Below are positions 48,507 through 61,569 of a DNA stretch of 64,000 nucleotides, in pieces. The position numbers and the translations under genes were made by a program. Origin of the DNA: Myoxocephalus aenaeus (lineage: Eukaryota > Chordata > Actinopteri > Perciformes > Cottidae); contig JBAMJR010000043.1 of assembly GCA_038501785.1 (NCBI GenBank), forward strand, positions 106,001 through 170,000. Direction: 5' to 3'. Position 1 is the stretch's first letter. Each line of letters opens with the position of its first letter. Under the pieces are notes generated by a model. It made no database searches. It saw nothing but the letters and a program-made list of their open reading frames with translations, and was not told where the DNA came from.

Positions 48507-49590
48507 ATAATATCACATCATTATTATATTATATTATATTATATTATAGCAATACAATGACGATATAGTCTTCAGTAAAGTAATGAATGCAAGGTGCGCT
48601 GAGCACATCAAATAAAAGAGAGAACATCGACATTATTGATCTTGTACATAACCTACTAGAAACCCTTGGATGCCATCTTGTGGTAAAGGTAAAGCATTAA
48701 GCAAAATATGTGTAATAATCCATGTGGCTTCATGGCTAAAGCTCACGTGCACGTGTTTGACAGAATGACTGCAATACATGCGCATTATTTAAGATGCAGG
48801 ACCGTTTTTAGATGTTTTTAAACCTCTGCTGTTTGTCGCTGATATTTATAAGGAAGCACAACTGAGCGACCTCCGCATTGGCAAACACTTGGTTGGATTT
48901 AGCTCATCAGGTTTCCATAAGATGTGTCCACACATGTGTGTCGCGCGCGTCGCGGTTGGTCTAATGCTCCCCGTGCACGTCGCTGCACGTGTAAGCTACA
49001 CTGTTGCATCGCCTCAGCACGGCGTCCTGTTTCTCCTGTGTACGGTTGTTGGTGGCAACTATAAACAGTAGTGGGAGCATGCACGGTTATGGGAACGGTC
49101 TGTGCGTGAAGGAAGCAGGACTGAGCGAGTTTATGGGCATTGTGGTCGGGTCACAGGTGACAACATTAGGTGTGTATATGCTCAAAGTGATCTCGGCTGC
49201 TTTTGTTTGAGAGGTATTTTAGGAATAATTTGTATGTCTGACAGCTGTCGTGGAAGTCATATAGAGAGCTGGTAAACGGTCGTTCAACATAAGCCTACTG
49301 TTGATGTATTTCCTATATACATGCGTTTTTAAAATGGTGTGCATGCGTGTCTGTCCGTGTGTGCGCGCGCGCCTTTTTGCGAATGGGTATGTCAATGAAA
49401 AGCTATGACAGCCTCAGTCAGCTCTGTGCAGATTTAGATGCCTACTTGACCCAATTTACATCCTTCTTAGTAGCTACAGAGGCAACAAACCATACAGTTT
49501 GTGTCATGTTTTCTCTGTTTATTCCTCGACAGCAGAGGACACCATGTCTGCAGTGAAGAGGTTATGTAAATAGGAAGAATGCATTTGTAG

Positions 49591-49730
<140 letters not shown>

Positions 49731-49760
49731 CAGCTGAAGAGAGAACTATATAACAGTAAC

Positions 49761-50689
49761 ATGCAACAAATGCCAGGTAAGTAAATAGAGATCTGCTTAT
49801 TCAAATACATGCAAGTGTTGTGCACACAGTTACTTTATACTGAAATTTGACCAAGCAGTTTGTCTCAGTGTTACAATCCACAGTGGCTCCAGTGGAGGGG
49901 AGATTACGTCGCAGTGTGCCAAACCTGCCAGCGATCAAGCTAGACAGGCTGAAAACGGCTAAAACACTTGTGGCAAAAGCAGTGAAGGTGATTATATCTA
50001 TAGGTCAGATGTCACTCTAAGAACTCTGCATTTTCATGTGACAGTTTCTGTCTCTCTTCCACTCATTCACAGCTGAGGAAAGTGTTTTCAGTGCAGGGAC
50101 CCTACCCTGTGATCCGTGCTGCCTTGTGGGCCAGAGGATGGGTGGAACGCCGTTTGCCCCATCCTGCCCAGAGAGCAGCTCATTGCCATGGCAATGAAGA
50201 GGATGATGGTGATGATGGTGATGTCAGTGCTGATGTTACTGGTGAGGCAATGGAGGACACATTCTTAACAGCTACCTTATTAGACATTTATGAATACAGA
50301 AGATGCAGTGTTCATGCAAATAATCCACTGAAATATCATGAGGCTCAAACAAAAAATGTATATAAGTGAATAGTATACTGGGACAAGACTGGATGTGCAT
50401 TATGAGACGCTGCACACAGTATTACTAACAACGTGTCAATTAATCATATTTTGTCTGTTTATTCATTAATTTATCTTGCAAAAGATCAAGAATACACTCC
50501 GTTTAGTCAGAGCTAAAAGTGCGGGAGGGGCTAGTGCATACAGTATATGTGTAATTGGAGCACTAGTTATGGAAACATGGATACCCCTACACCTGATAAA
50601 TGATACATTGTGTGCCACATTACAGACAACAACCTATAACAAAGACCCCTACCCTCTCAACCCAACCCTCTACACATATATGCCTGCAT

Positions 50690-50735
<46 letters not shown>

Positions 50736-53700
50736 TCTTTCCTTATCTCCTTCCAGAGAGAGTGGATGAAGGCGTGAAAGAGGAGAACCTTGATGACATG
50801 TATGACCTCATGGTAAGATAAGGATCTTGTGAGCCAACTTGACATTGACACCTTGCACAGTCTGGAAACAATCAAATGTGCTATTACTGTTTTTCTGGCA
50901 TTACTTCATTTCCATTTGTCTTTTTTCATCCCACTGTGTATTCTAGCTCAGCCAACCTAATTTATCCAACCTTTTCTAGTCTCGCCTGGTTCGAAATGAA
51001 ACAACATATTTCCACTGGACAACACGTCGGGATTACATATACTGTCCCTCCTTACGGAATGATCAAATAACCAACCACTACGCAAATTCTGGGACGTTTA
51101 CTACCAAGGTCTAAACCCTTCTAATGATTAACTGGCTAAAATGCAAGCTTAAACGTTGGCCATAGGTCAGCTAGTACACTCTATCTCCTACAGAATGTAT
51201 ATATATATATTGTTTTTTTTCAGGTGGGGCTTTGTGTCAACTTGCGTAACCTTCAGTGGTTTGATACAGCAGATCCTGACACTTTCTTTCCAAGATGCTA
51301 CAGGCTTGGAGCAGAGGATGAAAAGCATGCATTCATAGGTCTGCTGTATGGCTCTATAACACATATCCAAAGTTTTGACCTATCAAAGATGCAAAGATAA
51401 TGCACAAAGTAACAAGTAGACTTGGCACAACAGCTGTCTTTGTCTTATTTGTGATACATAATAACAAAACTACACGCCCTTTCCCTCTTTCTTGAGCTCT
51501 TGTTCTGTTTTCTATGACAATGCAGAGGATTTCAGGAAGACAGCATGCACCAGCCTGCTGCAGCATGTGGTCGAGACAAGCAGATGGAGGAGAGATGGAG
51601 CAGAGGGTGAGGAACAAAAAAAGACCATAACAGATGTGACCTGGCCATGATTCTATAATACCAATCTTCTTTTTCTCTACAGAGTTGGATAATGTGGAGC
51701 ATCGATTTGTTGGTCCAGGAATGATCGACACGGCTTTGCACGTGTGTCGAGAGTTTCTCAATGTTTTAGAGCACAGCGACATTGATGTCACAGTAGAAAC
51801 ATCTCCCTCAGTGGAGGAACAGCAGTGGGCAGAGTTTCTGCAAGACTACTACATGGTTGTGCAGTGAGTATGTTTTCTGGGAGCTTCCTGAGTTTGCTAG
51901 AATTATCCTTCTTAAGTTACATGAAATGTATCTGCAGTACTGACAGCTCAAGTCAGCTTATCAAATGAATAAAGGTCAATAAAATTCACTCTAAATGTAT
52001 CTGAAGACGTTATGAGGTGAGGTTCAGAACTGATTATATATTATCATACATACATATGTATATAGTTTTATATAATAACACATCTACAGTTCATGTTAGG
52101 AGCCTGATTGGGAGTCAGTTAGGTGTATATGTATATACAAATACTATAGAATTAACATGCTTAGTTATAGTGCACTATTTTGACGATTGGTATACACTTA
52201 TTTGCAAACTGGCGACATTGAGCTACATCGTCAGAGCATTACGGCCTATTTTAAATTTAAAAAATAAGTAATTATAAAGCTGAACTGCTGGGTGGATTTG
52301 TTGCTTCACAGTCCGCCAATTTTTTTTTACAACATGAGTGAATAGCTCCTCCAGCTCCCTTGTGTGTTGCACTGGACAATAACGTCCATGAACACCACAC
52401 TCAGAAATTAAGTGGTTTTAATATTCATTGGTTGGTATTTTTATTGTCATATTTGGTCATTTCTTTCTACTGGGAATATAAAGTATGTATATGTACTGTA
52501 TATTATATAATTACATAGTAAAGCATGATAGTAATTTAATCATTAATCAACTGAATCTGTGAGTCTAATGTTTGTGTGTAGTGAAGGTGCATGGATCAGG
52601 GGTAGCAGTGTGTTCGTGGAGCGCTGCCAGGCCACTTTAACCAGACTGCAGGAGGCTTGCCCTCAGCTGGATACCGATGGACTAAATAACATCTGGATCA
52701 TCAAACCAGGTGCTAAGTCAAGAGGACGAGGTGAGGTTTTAAAAATAATACTAATTATAGTTACATGACCATCTTATATATATCAATCTTTAACTTTCTC
52801 TGCACACAATACTGAAACAATATTGAAAAGAACAGTTTGTGTTGTAAATATTATGATTGCAACATGAACAGTAACATGCAGATGTCATTAGAAACACCAT
52901 GTCTTCTTAGTTTAATGCAGTTTTGATTTGTTTGAGTCAGTTGTGGGTCCTTTATCCTTTTCTATGTCACCTCAACCACCCAGGTATTATGTGTAAAAAT
53001 CGCCTGGAGGAGATTTTGGCACTTGTGGACAGTGACAGAGCCCTGACTAAAGAGAGTAAGTGGGTGGTTCAGAAATACCTAGAACGTCCTCTGTTGGTCC
53101 ATGGCACCAAGTTTGACCTCCGTCAGTGGTTCCTCGTCACCGACTGGAACCCTCTGACCGTCTGGTTCTACAGAGAGTGCTACCTGCGATTCTCCACTCA
53201 GCCATACTCGACAAAAACTCTGGACAGGTCAGACAGTGGGTCAGACAAAAGAGAAACTTTGATCTTCCTGTATCTTGCACGTAAAGTGATTGGTGGAGGG
53301 ATTGCTTAAACACGTCAAGTAGACTAAACATACTAATTTCATTCAAAGGATGTTTAACATTTACCTTCATGGCCTAACCTCCTTTGTTATTTTCCTCAGC
53401 TCAGTCCACCTGTGCAACAACTCCATCCAGAAGCACTTTCAGCCATCCTGTGAGCGCCATCCAGGAGTGCCTGAGGACAATATGTGGTCCTGCTCTCAGT
53501 TTAGGGCTTATCTGCAGCGGCAGGGCCGTGGGGAAGAGTGGGAGTCCGTGGTGGTCACGGGCATGCAGCAAGCAGTGGTCCGTGCCCTGCAGACATCCCA
53601 AGACCTGGTCGAGCCCCGCAAGGCGAGCTTTGAGCTCTACGGAGCCGACTTCATGTTGGGCAAAGATCTGAGACCTTGGCTTCTGGAGATCAACGCTAGT

Positions 53701-54731
53701 CCGACTATGGCCTGCTCCACCGCTGTGACCGCTCGCCTCTGCCCCGCTGTGCAGCTGGACACACTGAGGGTTGTTCTGGACAGACGGGCTGATCCGAGTG
53801 CTCACACAGGAGGCTTCCAGCTAATCTTCAAACAGGTTGGAATATATTTACACATCATGCCTAGAAGCAATAGGTGTTCATTTCCAGGGGAATTATGTGA
53901 GGTTACACTAAAATCATTTATTTGGGTTTTACTTTATCACCCTCCCAGGCTGCAGTGGAAGTTCCTCCGTATGTGGGAGTGAATCTGCTGGTGGAAGGAG
54001 CCCCCATAAGGCGAACCAGACCTCTACTTCATAGACAAACTGTTATTTCTAACCCATCTCTGGGTGTCCAGTTCCCTCTGGACCAGTTGCTGTCAGAAAA
54101 GGTTGAAACGACACATAAACTATCAGGCCAAAGGTCCTACGCAGTCTCCGCTTTTCGCCACTCAGGCAAGGAGAATCGAGCTGCTGGAGAGAAAAAGAGG
54201 CAGCTGACCTCAACATCTCCTAAGAGGGAACCTCGAACATACGTCCAGAATACCTCCCATGTTCGCAGGCCCTGTTGCAGTCTGACATGTGAACAGCCAT
54301 TGTTGGTACACACTGAACCTCAGAGGAAAGCGCAACGTTTGGGTTTGAGTCTTGGTGCCAACGGGACAACTCTGGTCCCACAGAGCCTTTCCTTTTCCCT
54401 CAGTCCTCCTCACAGCGTGTCAGATTGCAAACCTCAGGCCAACCCAGGCCACGGATCCAACATCTCCAGATCCTTCCTTCCCCGAACAGCTTTTGAGCTC
54501 CAGCACAGAACTCCTAACCTGGGCTTTCCTTCACTCCGAGGTCCCCTTCCTACCCTGCAGGTCTTTAGCTTGCAACCAAACATTGTGGCTGGAACCGCTG
54601 CCTGTCGTAATCCAAATCTGTCCTCTCACCCCAGTGTCCACAGGCATCAGTTATTCCTCTGCTCTCGAAGGCAAAGCATGGCCAAATTTAAAAAAGAGTG
54701 CACAGGGGACCATCAAAATCAATGGTATTGA
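49761..54731 (+). CDS. ttll3: tubulin monoglycylase, TTLL3-like
   Basis: Twelve coding exons in consistent phase: 49761-49776, 49884-49987, 50073-50241, 50757-50812, 50980-51108, 51224-51338, 51526-51606, 51683-51863, 52582-52730, 52984-53227, 53400-53835, 53949-54731. They total 2463 nt, or 820 residues. TTLL3 ligates the first glycine onto glutamates in tubulin tails of cilia and flagella, using ATP. The N-terminal FSVQGPYPVIRAALWARGWVER (from residue 45) and FFPRCYRLGAEDEK (about 180) are typical of glycylases TTLL3/TTLL8. The TTL/ATP-grasp core runs from about 320: IWIIKPGAKSRGRG, KWVVQKYLERPLL (359-371), GTKFDLRQWFLVTDWNPLT and LLEINASPTM with E511 and N513 as likely metal/ATP ligands. 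Residues after about 600 are low-complexity. The five-codon first exon is the weakest call; its frame is open upstream through the tetranucleotide array. TTLL8 is the alternative. Confidence 0.9.
50691..50729. repeat. (CA)n close to the ttll3 exon 4 acceptor
   Basis: A 39-bp CA tract ending 27 bp before the start of exon 4 (50757), between the likely branch-point zone and the polypyrimidine tract. Confidence 0.95.
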
Positions 54732-55534
54732 GTGTTAAGGCTGGAGCCTGATGAACAACAGATTACTTATTACAGTCACAACATATTGAGATTGTAGTAT
54801 CATTCAAATTATTCTGATGGCATCCGATTGTATTTGTAGAAACGTGAGATAGTCATGGTGAGTGTCTCAGTAGGGAGACATTTTCAAATCATCCACAAGA
54901 GGCTTTAAATTGACAACATCAAGGTAAATATGAGTCATTTTACATGGTCATAGCAGGATTTAATTATCACACATACCATATATTTCAGAAGTAAATTTGA
55001 ATTTTTGAGTTATAGTTTGGCTGACTGGAATCTAAATATATCTAAATGTTTTATGAATATGTTATGAATGTAACAGCAATCAATACTGTGTTGACGTTTA
55101 TTTATATTAAAACAAAACAAAATAGTTATTATAGTGTCAGATATTCCAAGGTGACTCGGCAGAAAATACTATAACAAAAAGTGACCACTGGTTCCATCCC
55201 GTGCATATATATATATATATAATCAGATGTATGTGAATAGAATAGAGATATTTTAAATGGCCAGCAGGAGGCAACAAAAGCTCAATGATCTAACTGCATG
55301 TGTATGCCACATCCCATCTAAGAGAGGGATTTAGGAAAGTGCTGTCAGTTCTCATCCAGATGTTGCCACATCTTCATGTATTCGGTATTATAGCCTCTTT
55401 TCCAACATTAAGTCAACATATATTTCCTGAATAACTTAGACATCAATACACATTCACCTCCTACTCATTTGACAAAAAGAAAAGTAATTTGTCACTAATA
55501 AGTGTGGGTGTTTTTACTGAGCTCCATGACTTAC

Positions 55535-55540
55535 AATAAA
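55535..55540 (+). terminator. candidate ttll3 polyadenylation signal
   Basis: An exact AATAAA hexamer about 800 bp after the ttll3 stop codon. The hexamer is common by chance in AT-rich DNA, so support is weak. Confidence 0.25.
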
Positions 55541-56318
55541 TTACTGAAATTGGCAAATTGTAAGTATATTATTATATTTTAATATTGACAGAAATAGACA
55601 TATAAACAGACAGGAAACAATCAGGAAGGGAGACATTGGTTATGCATCTTAACCACTCGGCATCCAGGTCCCAACTACTGAAATGAATATTAAAAGTATT
55701 ATTTAATTATAGTAAATAGTTAAACTGGCTGTAATAATGTGTTTACTACAGCTTTAGAAGGATCTAATGACATTTTGTGTGCTTTTACTTCAGTTAGTAG
55801 GATCGAAAAAACACTAATAACATGAGGTTGAAGCGTTTGTGCTGTTGAACATCGACATTGGATATGTGTGTAGAAATCTGCAGCATGAGATACGCTTTGT
55901 TGATTGTCAGTCCAAACGTAGCTAAAAACAAATGTGATCGCACAATACTACTCATGTTGTGGTGATACGTAGTATTTGTAGAAAACTTTGCGTTTATAGT
56001 GCGGGGAGTGTAAACAGGGAACGAGATCTCGCAATTGTGGGACGATAGCATTTCATATAAAATCATAGAGCCAATAAAAAACTAAAACAGAGAAAATGTC
56101 TTCCTGTCAAGGCTGTTGACAAGAAGCAGATGGACCCTGATTATTGCCTCAGGAGCTTAACTGAAACTGTTTACGTGTATTTACTTGTTTTTTGTATTAG
56201 TAGACATACGGTTAACCCGCAGGAGGCACAGGCAACAGATCTGCCATTACATAAGTGTTCCCGGGGACATGAATGTTGTGGCCCTGTAAAAGATGTGATT
56301 GTATTTCATTGCTCAATG

Positions 56319-56321
<3 letters not shown>

Positions 56322-56363
<42 letters not shown>
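56322..56363. repeat. (CA)n microsatellite
   Basis: A 42-bp CA tract about 30 bp beyond the candidate bhlhe40 polyadenylation signal, probably just outside its 3' UTR. Confidence 0.95.
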
Positions 56364-56365
<2 letters not shown>

Positions 56366-56389
56366 CGATTTTCCACGGGAAAAAAATAC

Positions 56390-56395
56390 TTTATT
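56390..56395 (-). terminator. candidate bhlhe40 polyadenylation signal
   Basis: AATAAA on the minus strand, 1.1 kb downstream of the bhlhe40 stop codon. That predicts a 3' UTR of about 1.1 kb, similar to the long 3' UTR known for mammalian BHLHE40. The stretch 56396-57488 contains no other coding exon. Confidence 0.45.
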
Positions 56396-57488
56396 AATAC
56401 ACTTATATAATGTATACCAACATTTATAGACAAAATATGTACATCAAACATCTTTCACGTAGGTCCCAAAATATAAAATCTCAAGTACCTCTTTCTATAG
56501 AAAACTAGTCTTCTGGTAAAACTTTTACATTCAACTTCTTTCCTTCTCATTCCTTTGACTCCAGTATTCATACATAAACATCTGAGATTTATCAGCTTTT
56601 CACAAGTAAAAGGCAACAGCAAGAACAAACACCAGGTTTGACTTGAGCAGAAACAGATGTTGAGTATGCAGACTAGGTCCAGCACAATGCTACAGTATGT
56701 ACACAGTTTTCTGAGTACACAACGTACAATTATCTGCACTCTGCCCACCTTCTATCTCTCCAGACGGATAGAGTGCGAGAACAGGTATCAAAAATAGAAA
56801 TGTACAAGAAGGCTATGAACAATAATTACAGGAAATCCATCTGAACTGTCTGTTTGTCAAAGAAAAACAAGACTTCTCATTCAGTGTGGTCATGTGGTGG
56901 CCCATTCCTTCATCCATGCATCGGATGTACCTTTACTCTTGTCTGTACACACTTGAGGAAACCCTTGTATCTTATGGAGCCAGTCATCATAGTGTCTGGT
57001 TCCAAGGGCATTCTCAGTGATGAGCGTAATGGTGACCTAAAGGACATCGGCAACAAACTTTGGGTGAAAAATGACCTCTAACATTTGGTGCAATACTTTC
57101 TAAAGTACAAAGACGGCGTGTCTCTATTGCAGCTACAAGATGCATCAGTCATTGGCATTTAAACTTGAACAGCAGCATCTAAAACGTATCGTTCTTTACA
57201 TTCAACCAAGTGGGTGTGTATGCAGGGCAGGTCCAGCTTATATGATACATTTGCACTGTGTAATACCACTGAGCATTTAACATTCAACCAGAGCTTTGCA
57301 TCCTCCGGGTGTGGAAGGATGTTGCTCTCTCCTCTATCCAGTCCTCCAGTTTGCTGTTTGACCTCCAGGCTGAGGAACAGAGAACAGGAATGAGGATGGG
57401 TTATGGAAAGGCTGAGTCATGTTTTCATTCCTACTACTGTCTCTACTCCTGGGTACCAGAACAGGATCACCTCTTTACCCCTTTTCTC

Positions 57489-59762
57489 TCAGTCTTTGGT
57501 TTCCTGGTTGAGGGGTGGTACCTGCTTTAATGCCTGAAGGAGGGCAGGGGAGTCCATGGGGATCTGAGATATGACTGGGGCCGGAGAGCTTCCCCTGGGA
57601 GACACTAGCCGAGGTGGAGGCGGTCTTTCGCTGGGAATGGTGGGTACAGAGCCTCCCATGCCAGGGTAGAGCATGGGCATGGCTCCGGGGTACCAGCATT
57701 TCTCCAGCATTGGCAGGTAGGCGGCAGCAGAAGGTGGAATGAGGTAGAAAGGCAAGCAGAGTGGATGTGGAGGAGTTGGACGGTTGGGGGACACGCTCAT
57801 GTAACTGCTATAACCGCAAGAGGACGATGACGTTGATGATTCTCCTCCTGAGAACAGCTCGTCCTCTGACGACTCCACCCGGGGGCGTTTGTGGCGCGGC
57901 TCGTCATCCTCCTGTTTGATACTGGAGCTCTGCCTCTCGCCGAGTGCTCGCTTCAGATGGCTCTCGTGGCCGTAGTAATCTGGACGGCCCTGTTGCGCCA
58001 CAGATTCAGTCTTCTCCAGCTCTCCGCCATAGCCGCTGTCTGTATCCGTATCGCTGCCACTCTGCTCACTGCTCATTGGAGCGTGCGCCCCGCTGGATGA
58101 CGGGCACACAGTTCCTCCCATAGCCCTCGCTGGGTTTAGGGAGTAAGCTGGTGGGCAACTCCTTGCGAGGTTGGTGCTGGTGGTAGGCAGGGATTTCTTC
58201 CGTTTGCGGGCTAGGAGGAGTGCGGGCTCGGACCGGACTTTGCAGCACCTCTGCGGCTAACTTGTGAAGGTAATTGATCACGTGGGATGGCGTGAAATCT
58301 CCATCTGTTTCATGATTGCCTAGATACTGAAGCATCTCCTTGGCACAAATGTGGAAGCCGGAGCGAAACATCTCCTCGGACTTCTCCTGGTTGACAACAG
58401 GCTGATCTGTAAAGACAACAAGAAACCACAGTCAGAAATGCTGCAGTTTGAAATAGACGTCCCTTTTCAACTATCGCTATATTTGAAGTCACTTATTTGC
58501 CTGTAGTTCTGCATAATCTCTTCATTGTGTATTCATCCTGGTCATTTGCACATTGTCCAACAAAACCATCCTGCTGCATGTGCACATTTGTGTGTGCAGC
58601 ATGTGTGTGTGTGTGAGTGATCTGCAGCTCACCAATTTGCATGCCGTTCTGCAGAGCGAGGATCTTCTGCTGCTGCTGCTCCAGAAGAGAGGTGAGGGCT
58701 TTCACATGCTTGAGTGTAAGCTCTAAAACCACAGCCTTCTCCAGATGGCCCAGAGTCTGTGGTAAAGACACACAGTCAGCACATCCTCACCTCTTATATA
58801 AACACACACAAACTACACTTTACTGCTCATGTTTACAGGATCACATCATCAAAACTCTACAACAGCAGCCATAAAGGCAAAATTAATCAATTAGAAATAT
58901 TCAATTTAATTTGGGATCATATACATTTTATAAATAATATGCAGTCTGGAGTATACATTGTATTGAAAGTTCTTGTTTTATTGTATATTGGTTTGAATTA
59001 CAAAAAAATGTAATCCCCAGTTTTAACAAAAGCACATGACAAAAGACACCCTCCTTTACTGACTGCTGACGCACTCAGCACAGAGGGTGTAATACCACTG
59101 ACAGCCACTGGGTGGTGCATGCCTCTCAATACAGTGAATCCCATTTTCCCTCTCAGCCACAGCATGAACTTACCGTGAGTTTCAGGTGCTCTGGTAATAA
59201 ATCCTTCAACTGAGCGATGCACTCGTTTATCCGGTCGCGCCTTTTCTTCTCAATGAGTCTGTGAGGAAGCTTGTAGGTTTCCTGTGAGATTAAAACACAT
59301 TGTTGGTTAAATTCAGCTGCACCTGGAGCACACATTTACAGATATTTATGGTCAGAGGCAGTCACTCCGATAGGGAGGACTCCAGGAGTTATGTCATAGC
59401 AGAAATTAGGTCAACCATTTATGGTACTACAGGACTACTGCTAGGTGAATTCATTCCTTGGAGTTCACACCCTGTAATTAAAAGATGTGGTTATAAGTGA
59501 ACAAGTAAAATAATAACGGACCTTGCTCTCCTCTCCCCTCTTCATTCCCCGCCTGGGTTTATACACATACATCGGGAAATCCATCCTAAAGAAATGCAAA
59601 GAGAGAATAGTTCAGTATGAGGTAATGGTTTGGGGAAGATACAGAATATAAATAAAATAGTTAAGAAAGCCTTTTTCAAAGTATAACTTACCCCTGCAAG
59701 TCAGCCAGATCAGCCTGGTGTTTGGACAGAGGAGGTGGTTGCGCGCTTGGGATTCGCTCCAT
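57489..59762 (-). CDS. bhlhe40: bHLH-Orange repressor BHLHE40/DEC1, frame broken in last exon
   Basis: Coding exons: 59692-59762, 59522-59585, 59174-59281, 58633-58756, 57489-58406. The protein binds E-boxes (CACGTG) as a dimer and represses CLOCK:BMAL1 targets in the nucleus. The start gives MERIPSAQPPP, identical to the known vertebrate N-terminus. The bHLH lies at residues 46-105 (basic KLPHRLIEKKRRDRINE, helix 2 TLGHLEKAVVLELTLKHVKAL). The Orange domain is at about 135-178 (MFRSGFHICAKEMLQYL). The tail keeps CVPVIQR, SGSDTDTDSGYGGE, CLPFYLIPPSAAAYLPMLEKCWYP and a final LLQALKQVPPLNQETKD, which separate it from bhlhe41. The exon total is 1285 nt, one more than a multiple of three. The frame changes at a four-G run (minus strand, 58088-58091) just after codon R228. 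As written, translation stops at 58066-58068 after 235 residues; the conserved tail continues in the next frame to 57489. Either an indel error or a real truncating allele. Confidence 0.93.
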
Positions 59763-60137
59763 TATTATAACTCAGTATATTCGAGGTATTTCTCCAATGC
59801 AGTTACAAATAAAAACGCATTTATTTACGCGTGAGGAAAAATTAAGAAAAAAATAAAACAGTTCGTAAAATACACTGGTATGCCTCAATAAACGGGTTCG
59901 ATTTGTATTAACTCCGCAGTATATTCAATACGTAAACTAGTCGCACTGATGCAAATGTTATTTTGCGTGTGGAAATAGTTTCAAGTTAGTCCCTGTGATG
60001 TCCACGCCGTGGTCCTGCCGCAGAAGCAAGGCAACCCTCTTGGTGGCGCGTTGGGGAAGTGGGGGAGGACAGAGCGACGAGTTAAATAAACCCTCTGACT
60101 CTGCGCTCCGCCTGACCTACCTCTGTCACATGAGGCT

Positions 60138-60143
60138 CACGTG
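60138..60143. promoter_or_regulatory. CACGTG E-box
   Basis: An exact palindromic E-box about 375 bp upstream of the bhlhe40 start codon. Vertebrate BHLHE40 is known to be driven by CLOCK:BMAL1 through E-boxes and to repress itself through them, so the site is plausible. A second CACGTG lies further upstream at 61211-61216. Confidence 0.5.
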
Positions 60144-60219
60144 TTGAACGGCGCTGTATCCTCGGCTGAGGGACGGCCCACTTTCTACCGATAAGGAGCC
60201 TCAGTGGGCTGACGGCGGC

Positions 60220-60227
60220 TGACGTCA
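60220..60227. promoter_or_regulatory. full CRE (TGACGTCA)
   Basis: An exact eight-base palindromic CREB/ATF site about 460 bp upstream of the bhlhe40 start codon, inside GC-rich DNA. cAMP induction of this gene family is known; binding here is inferred from sequence only. Confidence 0.5.
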
Positions 60228-60612
60228 CGGCGGGGGGCGGCGCGCGCCCCGTCTCGTGTACCACCACGCTGAAGTGTATTGAAACAAGGCTGAGCGCCAC
60301 GGCACAGGGAACGTGCTGGCAGCTGGCAACAGGCCGGAGGCACGAGACTCGAGTGGGTATGTGCCCAGTGCCAGTGAAAATATACAACAACACAATAACA
60401 CTACTATAGAAGTATAGAACGATACTATTAATATATACTGCAAGATTATTATACATGCTGCTGTAAATAAAATGTCATCCAGCGCATTTAAGTAATGTTT
60501 CAACTGAGTACTTTGTGATGCATCAAGGTTTGATTTTATAGTTTTACACTCAAAATGTAATTGATTTAAAGTTAGATTTAGATTCCTTCAGAACATATTA
60601 ATAATACGATTA

Positions 60613-61332
<720 letters not shown>

Positions 61333-61569
61333 CATCCAGCACACGGCTGCTGCTGCACCTGTCTGCTGCAGGCTATAAGCAAAGGTCACACAAGTAGGCC
61401 TACACCCTTTTTCTAATGTTGATTTTCATTCATTTTCTTTTGCAAGTGAAATGGTGCATAACGACAGAACATTTACATTGAAATTATCAAGATTACTCAA
61501 TTAAATCCCTTTACAAAAATATATCTTTAATAACCCCAAAGTATATGTTAAAGCTAAAATAAGAGCATA
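61333..61569. other. non-coding flank left of the Tc1-like element
   Basis: Unique-looking AT-rich sequence with no exon or recognised repeat, running up to the TA target dinucleotide at 61568-61569. Confidence 0.5.

Larger units (their letters stand above)
54732..56389. other. convergent 3' region between ttll3 and bhlhe40
   Basis: ttll3 (plus) and bhlhe40 (minus) end towards each other. This stretch should contain the ttll3 3' UTR; a plain AATAAA lies at 55535-55540 and could end that transcript, but nothing proves it. Also present are a short (TA)n at about 55203-55220 and a (CA)n array at 56322-56363. No exon is seen. Confidence 0.55.
59763..60400 (-). promoter_or_regulatory. bhlhe40 promoter / 5' leader region
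   Basis: A GC-richer stretch with many CpGs (densest at about 60110-60360) directly upstream of the bhlhe40 ATG. It contains a CACGTG E-box (60138-60143), a full palindromic CRE (60220-60227) and a GGGGGGCGGCGCGCG block. The transcription start is not determined; no clear TATA box is placed. Confidence 0.6.

Noticed and set aside
57891..58100. Plus-strand ORF opposite bhlhe40
   Set aside because: It is the antisense shadow of a conserved minus-strand exon.
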